Positions 20,413-31,780 are shown, counted from the first letter of the stretch. The stretch: 64,000 nucleotides of DNA from Rhipicephalus microplus (GCF_043290135.1 NC_134702.1:196696491-196760490); one strand, 5' to 3'. The notes: generated by a model from the letters alone, not told the origin. Program-made: numbers and translations.

Positions 20413-23400
20413 CTAAAAACAGCAGAAAAAGAGTAGGGCAGTTTAGGCGTCATCGGTGTTTCCCAGTGAAAAACAGAACGCTATAAAACTCCAGAATATG
20501 GTGACGAAAATGAAATATACATGCATTTTAACAGCTACACCAAGAACTCACACGTCATAGTGACAGAACTTAGTGTGTTTTATTACCCTCGAAACAAGGA
20601 AACCCTCGATGGTCCTTCACGAAGTTGGCACCAGTCTCATACACTTGCGCTTCTGCTTAATGGAGGCGGTGTTGCCGAATTGTAGTGTGTTAAATATGCC
20701 AGTGGGTATGAGCAGCTCGCATGAGAGTAAGAGCTGCCTAAAGTATTCTGTTTGAACTAAATTACCATTTCGCTTGCTGGTACTGACATGATTATTGACA
20801 ATGCCCCAATATCGCACTTTCTAACCGTTTCTGCTTATTTGATGTGTGAAGTTTTGTCATGATTTCTTTTCGACGACTACCTCTGACTCAAGTCGATATT
20901 TCTTCAAGTACAGTTCTGTCAGAGCAGCTCTGACAAGTCACTGACCATTACTAACATTCACTGTTTCTTGCCAACATCGTCACCTACATGTACCATCACT
21001 GGAGATGGCTATTGTCTCGCCAACTTTAAGGCGTGACCAGTAGCTGTTTGCGCCCTGATCGTTCTTTTGAAAAGTACTTCACGTGCGTAGTGCGCCGCAC
21101 AAATAAGTCGCACAAACAAGTACTTCAAACACTGTCCCAGGAGTTCAAGCACAATGTGAAGTCTAGGTATTAGGGCTTGTCTTCTGGAGGGTAAACTAAC
21201 ACGTGGTTGGCAACCACCCCAATTGGAATGAGGTCCCCGATATACTTCAAGCTGTTGCTGCTTTTCAGTGCTGGCTCCAGGTTCTGGAGCCATCCCGGTG
21301 GTGGAGCTTTTTGAAAGTTCTAAGTGAAAAGTATTTCTGTGGAACAAACGTGTTGTTCAAAAACGCTTAAACCAGGATCGTAGAACACATTGTAAGGACA
21401 ATACTACCTGATTCAAGCTTAAAAAAAGGTGTGCATCTGGCACTAGTGCTGCAAGGCCGAAAGTTGGAGCGAACAGCTTAGGAAGTGTTCGACAAAGCTG
21501 AGTTTTTCTGATCTTGCCAATATTTTGATAGAAATTTTACATTTTTATAGTAATAGTAAATGGCGCCAAGGTGGGCTATGCATCGGTTTCGGTAGTTTCC
21601 CCACAACGTGTATGACACGTGGTTTCGGCGAAATCATATCATGAGACTAGTTACGTGATGTTAGGTTACTCTAGTCACAAGACTAGTTACATATGGGAAG
21701 TATTGCAGTCAGGTGTATTCTTAAGTCATTTCCGTCTTATGGGATCATTACTTGATATTACGTGTTTTCACTCATGTAACTAGGTGCTACGCTATCCTAT
21801 GCAATTTAGAGCCACGGCAACAGTTGCGTATTGTGTTAGTTTTGTGACCAGATGTCAAGTGATGCTCCATTATTTTCAGTCACGTATCAGACTCGCCCTG
21901 CGATGTTAATGTGCTCGACGCAAGACAAATCGGCGCAAGTTTTGTGGGAGCGTATTGGAATTTGCAGAGGACGAAAGGATCACGTACAAATCCATGATGG
22001 CCATAATTTTTGTCCGCAATAACCGACACATTAAAAAAACCCATAGCTCCCCTCTTAAAAAATGAAGAAGCGAAGAAGAAGTCTATCAAATAGATGGTGC
22101 ATCTGGTACGAGGAAGCAGGACTTCTGGAGTAATGAATTATATTTACGCAAGATATATTTCAAACGCAATAACTGTAGTAGAACGATTGCTGTGATTATG
22201 GTTTAACAATGAGACTGATAAACGACCCCGAGAGAGCTTTGTTCAAACAAGTGTAGCCTTCACTAAACGAATTAACTGTCTCGAAGTCCATTGCACTTCT
22301 AATGCACCAAAATGGCTTAAATGCAACGCACAAAATGTCTTACTTCCTAAAAGCTATACGAAGCTGTATAGTCGGCGGCAACAGCTTGCGGCAACTACAA
22401 CGCGTGGGGGATAACGAAAAACTGCATGACTGCTTCACTCACCGTAACACGGTGGGTGTTTACAATATCGACTGTGGCCTCCGCAATGAGATCCGACAAA
22501 GGCGTGCCTTCAAAACTCGCCATCACAAATCGATGAGGCATATAGCCTAAACCCCAGCCGCGTTGCGGTAGGTGAAACAGCCATGCAGATTCTCGTCGCT
22601 CCGCCACACGCTGTAGACTCCGCAAACTTTTGCGGCTGACGGTGCGTAAGAGCACCTTAGCACTCAAAAATTCCGCTGATGGTACATAACTTTAACACGC
22701 CGTTGCACAAGACAATCATTCGTTGTACAGGTAGGTGCATTCTTAAACGGGACATACTGCAGAAGCACACCAAGCTGGTCTAGTTGGTAGATGGTTATTC
22801 CGTAATGATTTAACGGCGCTAAGACAAGAACAACCGACGAAATCAAAGCGCTCATACGCATACTTAAAAGAGAAATAGCGTGCAGCGCACGTCCGAATGT
22901 CACCCTCTTGCAGCAGTATTGCTGCATAGTTTGCATAATACTGTTTTTTGACGGCTCTGACTCTTGATTGTGGAAAAACTGTTTACGAACAGTTTTTCCA
23001 CAATCATTTTGTCACGGATGACAAGTGAAGGAAAGAAAGAATAGCAAAAAAACGGCTGGACAAGGTAATGAATAGGCCAAATGCGAAAGAAAAAAAAACT
23101 AGTGGAAGAAGGCAAAAAAGGTAAGAGGTGCACGCGGGGATGCCATAATGAATAGGCGCGCGCAGTGGAGAACAGAGCCGAGACAGAGGAGAAAGGGGGA
23201 ATGGTCCGAGAAGCCTGGGTCCTGCCTGAGTTAATGCCAAACCTCGGGAGCAACCTCAGCTGCAACCTTGGTGAGCTGTCAACCATTCACACTCCACAGT
23301 CGTCCAGCTGGCCTGCTGTGTGGTGATCTGCCGGGTTCGGTCAGTGCGTGCGACGCCGAGTTTAACGAGCCCGGACTCGCAGATACCTGTCGACTACGTC

Positions 23401-24409
23401 ACCGGCACACAGGCCATAGGAGGCTGGGTGAGGCAGGAGTGCCGGGCGGCACGCATCTCTTCACCAGCAACAGGCGCCTCCCAAGATCGCTGCCGAGCAA
23501 TGCACCAAGCGACGAGCTTATAAGAGCATTCGACTGTGCTTAAGCCAACGGCAGTTCTAGACAGACGTTAGTTAGAAGTGATGTGAGGGACGTTAGTAGC
23601 ATTGTGAACATAGAGGAACTTCATATTTATCGATTGAGGTTTATGTATTTGACTTATCCTAAGTACTTAGAGATTTTTGCACGTAATGAAGGTTCTGTTT
23701 GTGCTAAGCGTGCCTCCCTTTATGTGTTCATCCCGCTTGTGCAAACAAAACGTGCCGGATGCATTAGCACATATCGTGACACACTTCCAGTTATGGGACC
23801 AACAGTATAACAAAAGCATATTGGAGCGTTTCCTTTACCACTGCACCACATTGATCAATACATTGAACATCGCTATTTAAAATAGTCTTATGCTCAGAAA
23901 GAAAACGTTGACTTTTAAACTTCAAGACCAGGATTTGGTGGCATCTGCATGTAGCGCCATCTCTCTTAGGCGACAGCAGTGACCTGCCGTAACTGACTGA
24001 AAAATACGCAACAAAAATTACATCTGACGAGAAAAGCTAGTTATCAAAACCACTTCCAGTTCTACACAGTAGAAATTCGAATAAACATTCTGTTAAAATT
24101 TCAGTGTCGTACTGTAAACCACGTGACTTCTCGGAGTTTTTGATGTTTTACGCTATTTTTCCATGTATTTTCAATCGGTGGTTGGTGTTCATTTGTCTTC
24201 CGAAGCTACATGTTTTGTAGTGCGATACTGAAATCTCTTTAAAATAATCAAGTAGGTCTCGGTTGTATAAATTCTAAAGTAGTTTTTTATAACTAGCCTA
24301 ACTGACAGGAAATTTTGTTAACCTATTATCTATGCAAACCGCTGCTGCCCACAAGGGAAGGCGACACGTACAGAAGTCTCCGAACGCATGTGAACGAAGC
24401 ACTAGGTAC
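20413..24409. other. SLC5 intron (about 4.0 kb)
   Basis: No confident gene. It contains a perfect foldback (22966-23005) and a GC-richer block at 23150-23540 ending in a TTATAAGAG motif, which could be an old LTR or promoter-like piece but has no partner in the window. Short frames at 21009-21347 and 22395-22936 (minus) are not recognised. Confidence 0.5.
22966..23005. repeat. Perfect 18-bp foldback
   Basis: GATTGTGGAAAAACTGTT at 22966-22983 is followed after TACG by its exact reverse complement at 22988-23005. It lies inside an SLC5 intron. Confidence 0.85.
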
Positions 24410-24498
24410 CTCGTAGTGGCGCCCACAACACCTGCCAAGAAGAGGCCAGAAAATCCAATAAAACCTGCCAAATAGGTGTTCACGTAGTATGGTATTAC
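24410..24498 (-). CDS. SLC5-type sodium-coupled transporter, exon d
   Basis: 89-bp exon with acceptor TTTTCTTTTCAG (24499-24500) and donor ACGAG|GTACCT. It starts in phase 0 and encodes VIPYYVNTYLAGFIGFSGLF, then LAGVVGATT, and two bases AG that complete serine with the next exon. It corresponds to the PYFV-D-----PGLPGLF-A---SG--ST region of the SLC5 family. The upstream exon ends exactly at ...SPDQ, as in family members. A run-on frame past the donor (to 24298) is intron read-through. Confidence 0.9.
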
Positions 24499-24589
24499 CT
24501 GAAAAGAAAAACGTTATCGGCAAGGAGTTTGGCAACCACCAACACCAAAATAAGCAGACAATGTCATATTTATAGATACTTGCATGACG

Positions 24590-25530
24590 ATGATCATCAC
24601 CATCATCAGATTCAGGATGACTAGGCCTACTGCAGTACAAAGGCCTCTCTCATGTTACGCTACTCAACTCGGTCCTGTGATTGCTGTTCTCCCTTTACAA
24701 AAACAAACTTCCTAATCTCATCTGTCAACCTAACTTTTTCTTTTTCACAAGCTTGCCTTCTCTTAGAGTCCAGTCTGTGATCCTTAATGTCCAGCGTTTA
24801 CGTTGCCTTCGCGTTACGTGCCCTGCCCATTACCATTTATTCTTCTTGATTTCCACTATGATGTTAATAACACTCTTTGTTCCCTGATATACTCTGTTTT
24901 CTCCTGGTCCCGTCGAGTTACACTTATCATTTACCTTTCTATTTACCATTGCTCGCAGTGTGCTCAGATTTGGGTGCACGTTAAAGAATCCCAGGTGGTC
25001 GAAATTTCCGGAGCCCTCCACTACGGCGTCTGTCATAATCATATAGTGGTTTTGGCACGTTAAACCCCACATATCAATCAATCATTTACCATTGCTCGCT
25101 GCGTCATACTCAAACTAAGACGAACGCTCTTTGTAATCTTCCAGGTTTCTGCTTCATAGTTAGGTACTTGTAAGAGGCAGCTGTTATATACCTTCCTCTT
25201 GAGGAATTGTGGCAATCTATCGCTCACTATTTGAGAATGCTTGCGGATTGTGCTTCACCACATTCTTATCCTTCTAGTTACTCCAAACTCGCGGTTCGGC
25301 TCTGCGGTTACTACCTGTCCTAAGTAGACGTACTATCTTACAACTTCAAGGACATTGCTACCTGTCTGGAAGCTCTGTTCCCTTCCCAGGTTACTAAACT
25401 TTACTTTCGTTTTCCGCAGAATATTTTAATACCTACCTTTCTCCTCCTCTTGTCTGACTCAGTAATGTTGAATTTCAATTCATCCCCTGAGTTACTCAGC
25501 AATGCAATATCGTTGGCGAAGCGCTTGGAT
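24590..25530 (-). mobile_element. RTE-type LINE fragment inside an SLC5 intron
   Basis: On the minus strand this matches the 3' half of the RTE element at about 49180-49960. It starts with a TGATGATG-type tail at 24590-24610 and continues through the CCTTTGT..CTGCAGT block to the FADD region at about 25500-25530 (GCGAAGCGCTTGG on plus). Heavily mutated, no open frame remains. A SINE has landed in it at 24957-25083. Confidence 0.75.
24957..25083 (+). mobile_element. SINE fragment with perfect 16-bp target duplication
   Basis: The plus-strand body reads GTGCTCAGATTTGGGTGCAC...CCCCACATATCAATCA. It is the same family as 1485-1631 and also lacks the tRNA-like head. ATTTACCATTGCTCGC occurs at 24941-24956 and again at 25084-25099, an exact 16-bp duplication. 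The target is an RTE fragment. Confidence 0.88.
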
Positions 25531-26586
25531 GATAAGTATATTTATATTACAAAAGCAGTTCACTACTGCTTCAAGAATATGTGAACCTTCATGATGCCAA
25601 GTCTACTCTTGTTTTCTGTTATGCTGGCTGTCTTTTGAACCGAAGGTAAGAGTGGGTACTTTATGAAACTTCATAAAAAGAGGATATGCACCGCACTTCA
25701 TCGATATCATGACACTCATAGCAATGACAAAGTTGTAGAAACTACTGAGGAAGATGATGTGGCTGAAAAAAGCGATTGAGCAGCACGCCTTAAAAAACAG
25801 CGTGCTCACTTTTATTGTAAGAAGCTTGACCCTTCAGGAGTAGCGATATCTTCAAAGGCGCCACAGGTGCCATCGCACATGATCGAGTGCTTTGACTCAG
25901 AAATATTGGGCGCTTCACCACACTTTAGGTGATGCCATTACGTGGCCGTGTATTTCTACTGAAAGCTAAATATTCATAGCAGTTGCGCACCTAGAGTACA
26001 GTGAAAAAAAACTTTCAATGCGCCTTATGAATATACATATGCTACGCATGCTCTCGTGGTACAACGTGTAAAAGTGGATCACAGCTGCGCCCCAGGAGTC
26101 GCGCACGGAGTGTCTGTGTTTGTGAAACACTTCCACAGTCCTGTCGATACATTTCACCTGATCATTATGTGCTTTCAGACAAACAGGAAGGCTTTTGATC
26201 TCATGCTTTACAAAATATTGTAATCATAACACAAGCAGTCAATAAAGATGGCAAATATGATAGTATTTTGAGTACCTTCATGTCTACAGTCTACATTGAG
26301 ATGTCCACGGACGGTTTATTCAGTAGCTATTTATTCCTATGTATTCTACGCAACTAAAAGGCGCATCTCTTTTTTCTACAAATTATGCCAGGTAAAAAGA
26401 CAACATTTGAGAAATCATGCGATCGTTTGGCCGTCATGTAAAATGTGGCCGAGTATGATAGTAAAAGCATGAAAGAACTTACAAACAAAATGCAGTTATA
26501 ATATTGAGGCTTTCATTCCAATGATACGGCCTAAACTTTGTACTATTGTCCCCATTACAAAAAATTCACAAAACTTGGATTCGCAC

Positions 26587-26716
26587 CTGATCTGGGCTAG
26601 TGATCACGCCCGCTAGCATAGGGTCGCAATCCCTATACCAGTAAGCCATAATTAGGCCCAGAGCGGCAGCAACAATGAAGTAAGCAATGATGAGTAAGGT
26701 GCCCCACCATGCGGTT
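26587..26716 (-). CDS. SLC5-type sodium-coupled transporter, exon c
   Basis: 130-bp exon. Acceptor TGTCATTACAG, donor GATCAG|GTGCGA. The first base completes an arginine codon, then 43 codons: TAWWGTLLIIAYFIVAAALG, LIMAYWYRDCDPMLAG, VITSPDQ. It holds one hydrophobic membrane helix and the C-DP--AG-----PDQ loop. That loop is typical of the SLC5A5/6/8/12-like branch (iodide, multivitamin and monocarboxylate transporters), which is the basis for the subfamily suggestion. The substrate cannot be decided from this sequence. Confidence 0.92.
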
Positions 26717-27442
26717 CTGTAATGACAAAAGAGAATAAAATGTGAGCCGGTCCGCTTACCTACGCTCACGTCAGAAGTGGCTTCGTTTTGCCTGAACACT
26801 AACGTACAACGTGCTTGGAGAAATGTGCGCGAATGTCCGGAAAATAAGAACAATGAGATATTCGGCACTGCTTTCATAATGACTCTTTCTTTGGATTCAG
26901 CCATCTAATGATGAGTAGGGGCTTCAATTATGACCGTACAAAATAATTAGCCTAATTATCTTTCTAACTAGCTGAGAGAGGCAGTGAGATCAAATGGAGA
27001 AATCGTAGCCCTTTTTGCAAACAGCCGGTGGCCGCTTTAGGGTTTCGCTAACGCAGCCGCTAGCAAATATTTGTCCATAATAAAAAATGACCAATTTAAC
27101 AAGTGAAATTGGAACCAGAACTCAAAACAGCGCAACTGTCATACACTATCAGGGCGTATAGAATGAGTGGGCCTCGCTGTACCAATTATCATTCGACTTC
27201 GCGTCAAAATCGTACACCAGACTTGTTTACGATTACAGCCCGTAGAGATCATTAGTACGTCAACAAATGCCCAAGAACAAACAAAGCTGCAATCGCCTCG
27301 ACGTACAGTGGCTTAAATGGTAATTTCACCTAGTTGCGCTCATCGGGTATTCGGTTTGGATTTAACCTGTGATATTGGTCAAATTTCATAGCTCCGTAAT
27401 CAATATGGCTCTATAATAATTTACGTAATTACAAACACTTAC

Positions 27443-27583
27443 CTTTGAGCATCACGTAGTGTTCGTGAAGCTAAGTAGCGTTGTACCATAATCTGGTCAA
27501 GGCCCGCTCGATAGATCCATGTCCACAACAGCCCGATGAGACACGACCATAGGTTCTCATCCTGGGTGAAGTCCAAATTGTAT
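27443..27583 (-). CDS. SLC5-type sodium-coupled transporter, exon b
   Basis: 141-bp exon with acceptor ATATTGGCAG and donor CAAAG|GTAAGT, a near-consensus site. It encodes YNLDFTQDENLWSCLIGLLW, then TWIYRAGLDQIMVQRYLASR, then TLRDAQ. The N/DQ--VQRYL motif is a hallmark of SLC5 symporters. Both ends are in phase 2/1 with the neighbouring exons. The CR1/L2-type LINE and a microsatellite repeat lie in the intron upstream (27584-34859). Confidence 0.92.
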
Positions 27584-27840
27584 CTGCCAATATATCGAGT
27601 GAGAAGATGTTATCGCTGTATCAGATCTATGTATATTTTGTTATAGAAATGATTTTCCAAATTACTGAAATTGTTATCGCCTATTACTCCCCAAACAAAA
27701 GTCTTCGTTATGTGTCCCTCAGTTCAGAACTGCTATTAGTATTCTGAAGGAGAATAAAAAAATCAATCGATGAGCAGTCTTTTTCTCACAAAGTACACCG
27801 AGAGAGTCAGAACAGCTGGTTCTGTGACTTGTGTTTTTAG

Positions 27841-28065
27841 AGGCGAAGCTCCTTAGGGTATAGATCGTGTCCCTCCTAGTAGTATGATGCACTAGCAGAC
27901 GCTTATACTTAGTTTAAAAAATTGCTCACTAGATGGCATTGTGTTTACACGTCCCCAAAAATAATATCACAAAGTGGCATCAGTAGTTTTCGTATTGTTG
28001 ATGATTCCCTATAGTTTACGGATGGACGGATGGACGGACGGACAAACGGACACAGACAGACAGAC

Positions 28066-28096
<31 letters not shown>

Positions 28097-28165
28097 TAGA
28101 CAGACCGGCAGACGAACAGAGGGATGCTTCGCCCTAACTAATCATCATTCACTTTGTGGATATGC
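27841..28165 (+). repeat. Microsatellite-bearing repeat, copy 2
   Basis: Starts GAGGCGAAGCTCCTTAG and ends GATGCTTCGCCCTAAC followed by ATCATTCACTTTGTGGATATGCT. It is the same family as 11498-12294 but shorter, with a GGAC then GACA/CAGA array at 28018-28120. It lies in an SLC5 intron. Confidence 0.65.
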
Positions 28166-28813
28166 TCCGAAATTATTTATTGGTCGTCGTCTCATGCTCG
28201 CCGTATCAGCAAGTTCAAAACAGCCCAGTTGGCATCCGCTAAAACACACTAATTATTGACAAATTCTTGACCCAAAAGTAGAGGTCTAAACCAGTTACTA
28301 TAAAATTCCTTAAATTTAGCTTGCCTCATTCAGTAAAGTGTACTAAAAGCAAGCAGAAATAAGAAGGATAACTTTGAAAAACGATGGTGTAGTCACTACG
28401 CAATATTTTTGAAGCCAGTTACACAAACTTTTTGCATCTTACAAGTGCACAAATATGGCCAGAATCGAAAGCAGAACGGAAAAAAAATATTTCAATTTTT
28501 AAAGTTAGCTACAGTATTGCAGTGTTTGTCGTGAAGATGAGACAGCAATTATATTTCAAACCAAACCGGCGAAGAATATATTCATAGCGAGCTATTTCTA
28601 ATAAACAGAACTACTCTAGGAAATATTTAGAAAATTTATTGGTGAAGCGGTCTTCAAAAAAGTTACCGAAGATTTTGCCCTCGTAATACAAGCCATAAGC
28701 GTTCAATCACGTGAACATATAAGTCTTGATGATACCTACGGGTTCCTTTCTTTTACACTGCAGATTATAAAAAGAAACTATCTATGCACTACTCCGAAAG
28801 CTTATCCGAGAGT

Positions 28814-28877
28814 CAGTGGGCATGGCTGCAGCACAACGGGCAACATTCTGAGCAATTCTTTTTGCTTTGTGCTTCAG
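28814..28877 (+). repeat. LINE leader module, copy 1
   Basis: 64 bp from CAGTGGGCATGG to GTGCTTCAG, repeated at 29102-29165 with a 288-bp period and a few differences. It is preceded by T, giving TCAGTG, an arthropod initiator-like start. After the shared CAG the two copies diverge abruptly (ATTTTTCTGG here, GTTAGTCATC in copy 2). Confidence 0.75.
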
Positions 28878-29065
28878 ATTTTTCTGGGTATCTATCTGAC
28901 ACCAGACTATCTCCAAAGGACATGCGCACAACACGGACCGGAGCCTGCTCTGCGATGGACGGCGGATGTCAAGAACAATACGTGTGACACGGCTGAACTT
29001 CGCTTCATCGTGCCAGTGTGGCTATCTACGACTGTGACGTCATATCACGTAGCGTACTCAAGGGC

Positions 29066-29073
29066 TATAAAAG
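29066..29073 (+). promoter_or_regulatory. TATA box upstream of LINE leader copy 2
   Basis: TATAAAAG in GGGCTATAAAAGCTCC, followed by a C-rich run, lies about 36 bp before the second leader module. A CACGT-rich block sits upstream (29040-29052). It suggests a polymerase II promoter internal to the repeated 5' modules. Confidence 0.55.
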
Positions 29074-29101
29074 CTCCCCCCCCCCCGGTTCCGTCGTTCG
29101 C

Positions 29102-29165
29102 CAGTGGGCATGGCTGCAGCACAACGGGCAACATGCTGAGCAATCCTTTTTGCTTTGTGCTTCAG
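29102..29165 (+). repeat. LINE leader module, copy 2, ending at a splice-donor-like site
   Basis: Repeats 28814-28877. It contains the ATG at 29133 (MLSNPFCFVLQ) in the same frame as ORF1. The module ends exactly at CAG|GTTAGT, a good donor match. TTTCTTTACAG at 29250-29260 is a good acceptor match, defining a possible 95-bp intron. Splicing in this copy would not keep the ORF1 frame; unspliced, one TGA (29247-29249) separates the leader from the 2A segment. Confidence 0.5.
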
Positions 29166-29249
29166 GTTAGTCATCACCATCTTGGTTATTGTATACGTAG
29201 TGATGACCGATTTTTAGTGCTGCTGCCCGGCCCTCTGTGTGTTCATTGA

Positions 29250-29678
29250 TTTCTTTACAGTGTTGTTCTGTTATCAAAGGATCTTTTGGCATGTGGGGAT
29301 ATTGAATCAAACCCAGGGCCTCCTAACGAAGATATGTTGAAGGAACTGTTGGAAGGACAAAAGAAGCTTACTTGTGTCGTTGAACGCGTTCAGGAATCGC
29401 AAGTAAAGATTGAAAAAAGAATTTCAGGTTTAGCAGATTGTATAGACAGCCTCGAACAGAAATTGAATGAACTTAGCAGTTTGTCTACCGACGTTAGGAA
29501 TATTAAAGTGTCAACATCAAAGCTTGAAGAGCAGATATCAACACTTATTGACAAGGTAGATGACCTTGAGAATAGAAGCCGCAGAAATAACTTAATCATT
29601 TACGGGTTAGAGGAGCCCCCTGACGAGAAGTATGAGAACCTGAAAGCTAAAATAGAGGAAGATATTTTTCAGCAGTAG
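29250..29678 (+). pseudogene. LINE ORF1 N-terminus with 2A-like motif and coiled coil
   Basis: After a TGA at 29247-29249 the frame reads a hydrophobic FLYSVVLLSKDLLAC, then GDIESNPGP (codons at about 29295-29321), which fits the 2A consensus D-(V/I)-E-x-N-P-G-P. At such motifs the ribosome skips the last glycine-proline bond. Beyond it is a coiled-coil-rich segment (LEGQKKLTCVVERVQESQVK, then LEEQISTLIDKVDDLENRSR) and RNNLIIYGLEEPP. This is a common ORF1 layout in CR1/L2-type LINEs, ending in IERCHRFGKK past a TAG at 29676. No ATG is in frame after the TGA; the nearest upstream one is 29133. Confidence 0.75.
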
Positions 29679-30039
29679 TTGGAAATAACGGTAACAGGCA
29701 TTGAAAGATGTCACAGGTTTGGCAAAAAAACAAAGGCCGGGCCACGACCTGTGATCATAAACTTTTTTTGATTACCGGGAAAAAACTAACGTTTTTTTGA
29801 GTGCATTTAAATTAAAGGGAAGCACATTGTCCCTTTCTGAAGACTTTTCCAAACGAGTTCTAGAAATACGGAAGCAATTGTGGAAACGTTCATAGGAGGA
29901 AAAGCTGCGTGGCTGTAAGACAAAGCTTGTTTATGATAAGCTTAAGGTCGACGACGTCTTGTTTGCATGCGATGAAGGAAAGGGGTCACGCTATCGGCTG
30001 AAAAAAAATCTAATTGGCACAAAAACAAGCACTATGGCG

Positions 30040-30715
30040 CACTAAAATACTAAATGTAAATTGTAAGAGCGTTCTTATTAAGGCCACTGAATTAGAGGCA
30101 TTAATACTTTCTCATGATCCTGCTATTGCTGTCTTGACGGAAACGTGGCTAAGCGGCTCGGTTTTTTTATAGTGAATTTGTTCCGTCTGGCTACAGCGCA
30201 CACATAAATGACCGGGCTAGTAAAGGCGGCAGTGTTTGTGTACTTTTCAAGGATAACCTTAAAATATGTAGAATGGCTGATGTGCCTGGAGTAGAAGGTA
30301 CTTTTTGTAAGGCTTATCACAACGATGTCCGTTACATTATAGGAGGCGTTTATAGGCCCCAAATGCTCCTGTTGACGTACTGAATGAATTGAAAAACTAT
30401 TTAAAACTGAATATTAAGCATGATGACCGGATTATAATGACAGCTGATTATAATTTACCTAATGTAGGTTAGAAAACTCGCCCTGAAGCAGTGCGACCCA
30501 TTGGGCGAAGCTATGCTTGATATTTGCTACATTTTTGACCTCCTTTAGCTAGTTGAAGGCTACACAACAATTCAAGGGACCACTGAGTCAATTCTAGACC
30601 TTTGCTCCGTTAACAAGGCAATTGACCTAAAGCAACGACTGAGATACATCCGGGAATTTCCGATCATCATGCAGTGCTATTTACTCTAAGTGACACAATG
30701 TTCGATAAGACATTG
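30040..30715 (+). pseudogene. LINE EEP endonuclease (decayed, split by insertion)
   Basis: The plus strand reads LNVNCKSVLIKATELEALIL, then HDPAIAVLTETWLSGS (N-x-RS..ELE-LI....I---TETWL, with the catalytic glutamate). Then, after a shift, come VPSGYSAHINDRASKGGSVC, IIGGVYRP and LDLCSVN. It breaks at the CCCT duplication at 30716-30719 and resumes after 31960. It is frameshifted many times. Confidence 0.65.
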
Positions 30716-30719
30716 CCCT

Positions 30720-30898
30720 TGTGAAGAAGAAAACGCATTGTTGGCAAGCAACATCGCCTCCGCTTGGGTACTGGGTCCTGGGCTTCGCTCGCTGGGCTCG
30801 TGCTGATTATCGCCGGCATCTGCTTGACCGTTGCTCTTTCCCAATCGTGTTTCATCGTAGGACTACCGTCGCAACAGTCGCCAATAAACCCTTTTTCA
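30720..30898 (+). repeat. Gypsy derivative LTR, plus orientation
   Basis: 179 bp, TGTGAAGAAG...CTTTTTCA, with AATAAA near the end (30882-30887). The primer site follows after two bases (TGGTGGAGGTGCTG, 30901-30914), the same as in the element at 6233-11241. Confidence 0.88.
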
Positions 30899-30997
30899 AT
30901 TGGTGGAGGTGCTGACATTCCCCGTCGCCTGAACCTGTGTGCTGCCATTTACCGTCGCCTAAACCTGGAGCTGCGCAACCGAACGCTACCTCCCATC

Positions 30998-31780
30998 ATG
31001 GATACCAACAACGCGCAACCTGGCTCTTCCACTCCACCCCCCAGCAACCCCGGCGTTCTTCATTTGCGAGAGCCCAAGGTCTTTAGCGGAGCTGATGAGA
31101 CTGACGTGGAAGACTGGTTCGCTAACTACGAACTGGTGAGCGCAAACAACAAGTGGGATGACGCGGACAAATTGACTAACGTCATCTTTTACATCACTGA
31201 CGCGGCATAAATGTGGTATAACAACCACAAAAACGACATTACGACGTGTTCCATCTTTAAAACGTTGTTTGCTGACGTTTTTGGCCGACCCGCTGTCCGC
31301 AAGTCGAGAGCCGAACAACGCTTGCGGACTCGCGCACAAAAGCCAACGGAATCTTTCACAAGCTACATCGAAGGCATTATTGGTCTTTGCAACCGTGTGA
31401 ACACTACCATGCCCGAGTCGGAGAAGATTCAACACATCCTCAAAGGGATAAATGACGGTGCATATAAGCTGCTCCTGGCCTGTAATCCTGCCACCGTTGC
31501 GGAACTTGTCACTTTGTGTCAATGTTTCGACGAGTTGAGCAAGCAGCGCGCCCTGATTTGCCAATTTTCCTTACACGCCGACTCGCTCTCCTGTCTCACT
31601 TCCGTTCCCGACCACTCACCAACACCGCAAGAGAATAAAGACTTCGTGCGTGAAGAAGTTGCTCGGCAAATATCGTTGATTCCCTTCACGCAGCAGCCGC
31701 CATCCTCTCGTCTGCCCTCACCACTCCACGACGTTATTACTGAAGAGGTAGCTCAGGCTGTTCCCGTCGCTGCCAATTGA
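30998..31780 (+). pseudogene. Gypsy Gag, one stop codon, 3' truncated
   Basis: Start ATG 30998-31000 (MDTNNAQPG). It encodes LREPKVFSGADETDVEDWFA, WDDADKLTNVIFYITDAA, then a TAA at 31208-31210 where the related Gag has lysine, then MWYNNH, FGRPAVRKSRAEQRL and SYIEGIIGLCNRVN. It is related to the Gag at 10500-11034. It ends just short of the expected zinc knuckle, where the frame runs into the inverted LTR. All of pol is missing, so the element depended on other copies for mobility. Confidence 0.85.

Noticed and set aside
22395..22936. Minus-strand frames as a possible receptor or transporter gene
   Set aside because: Two short frames with no family motif or splice-site support.
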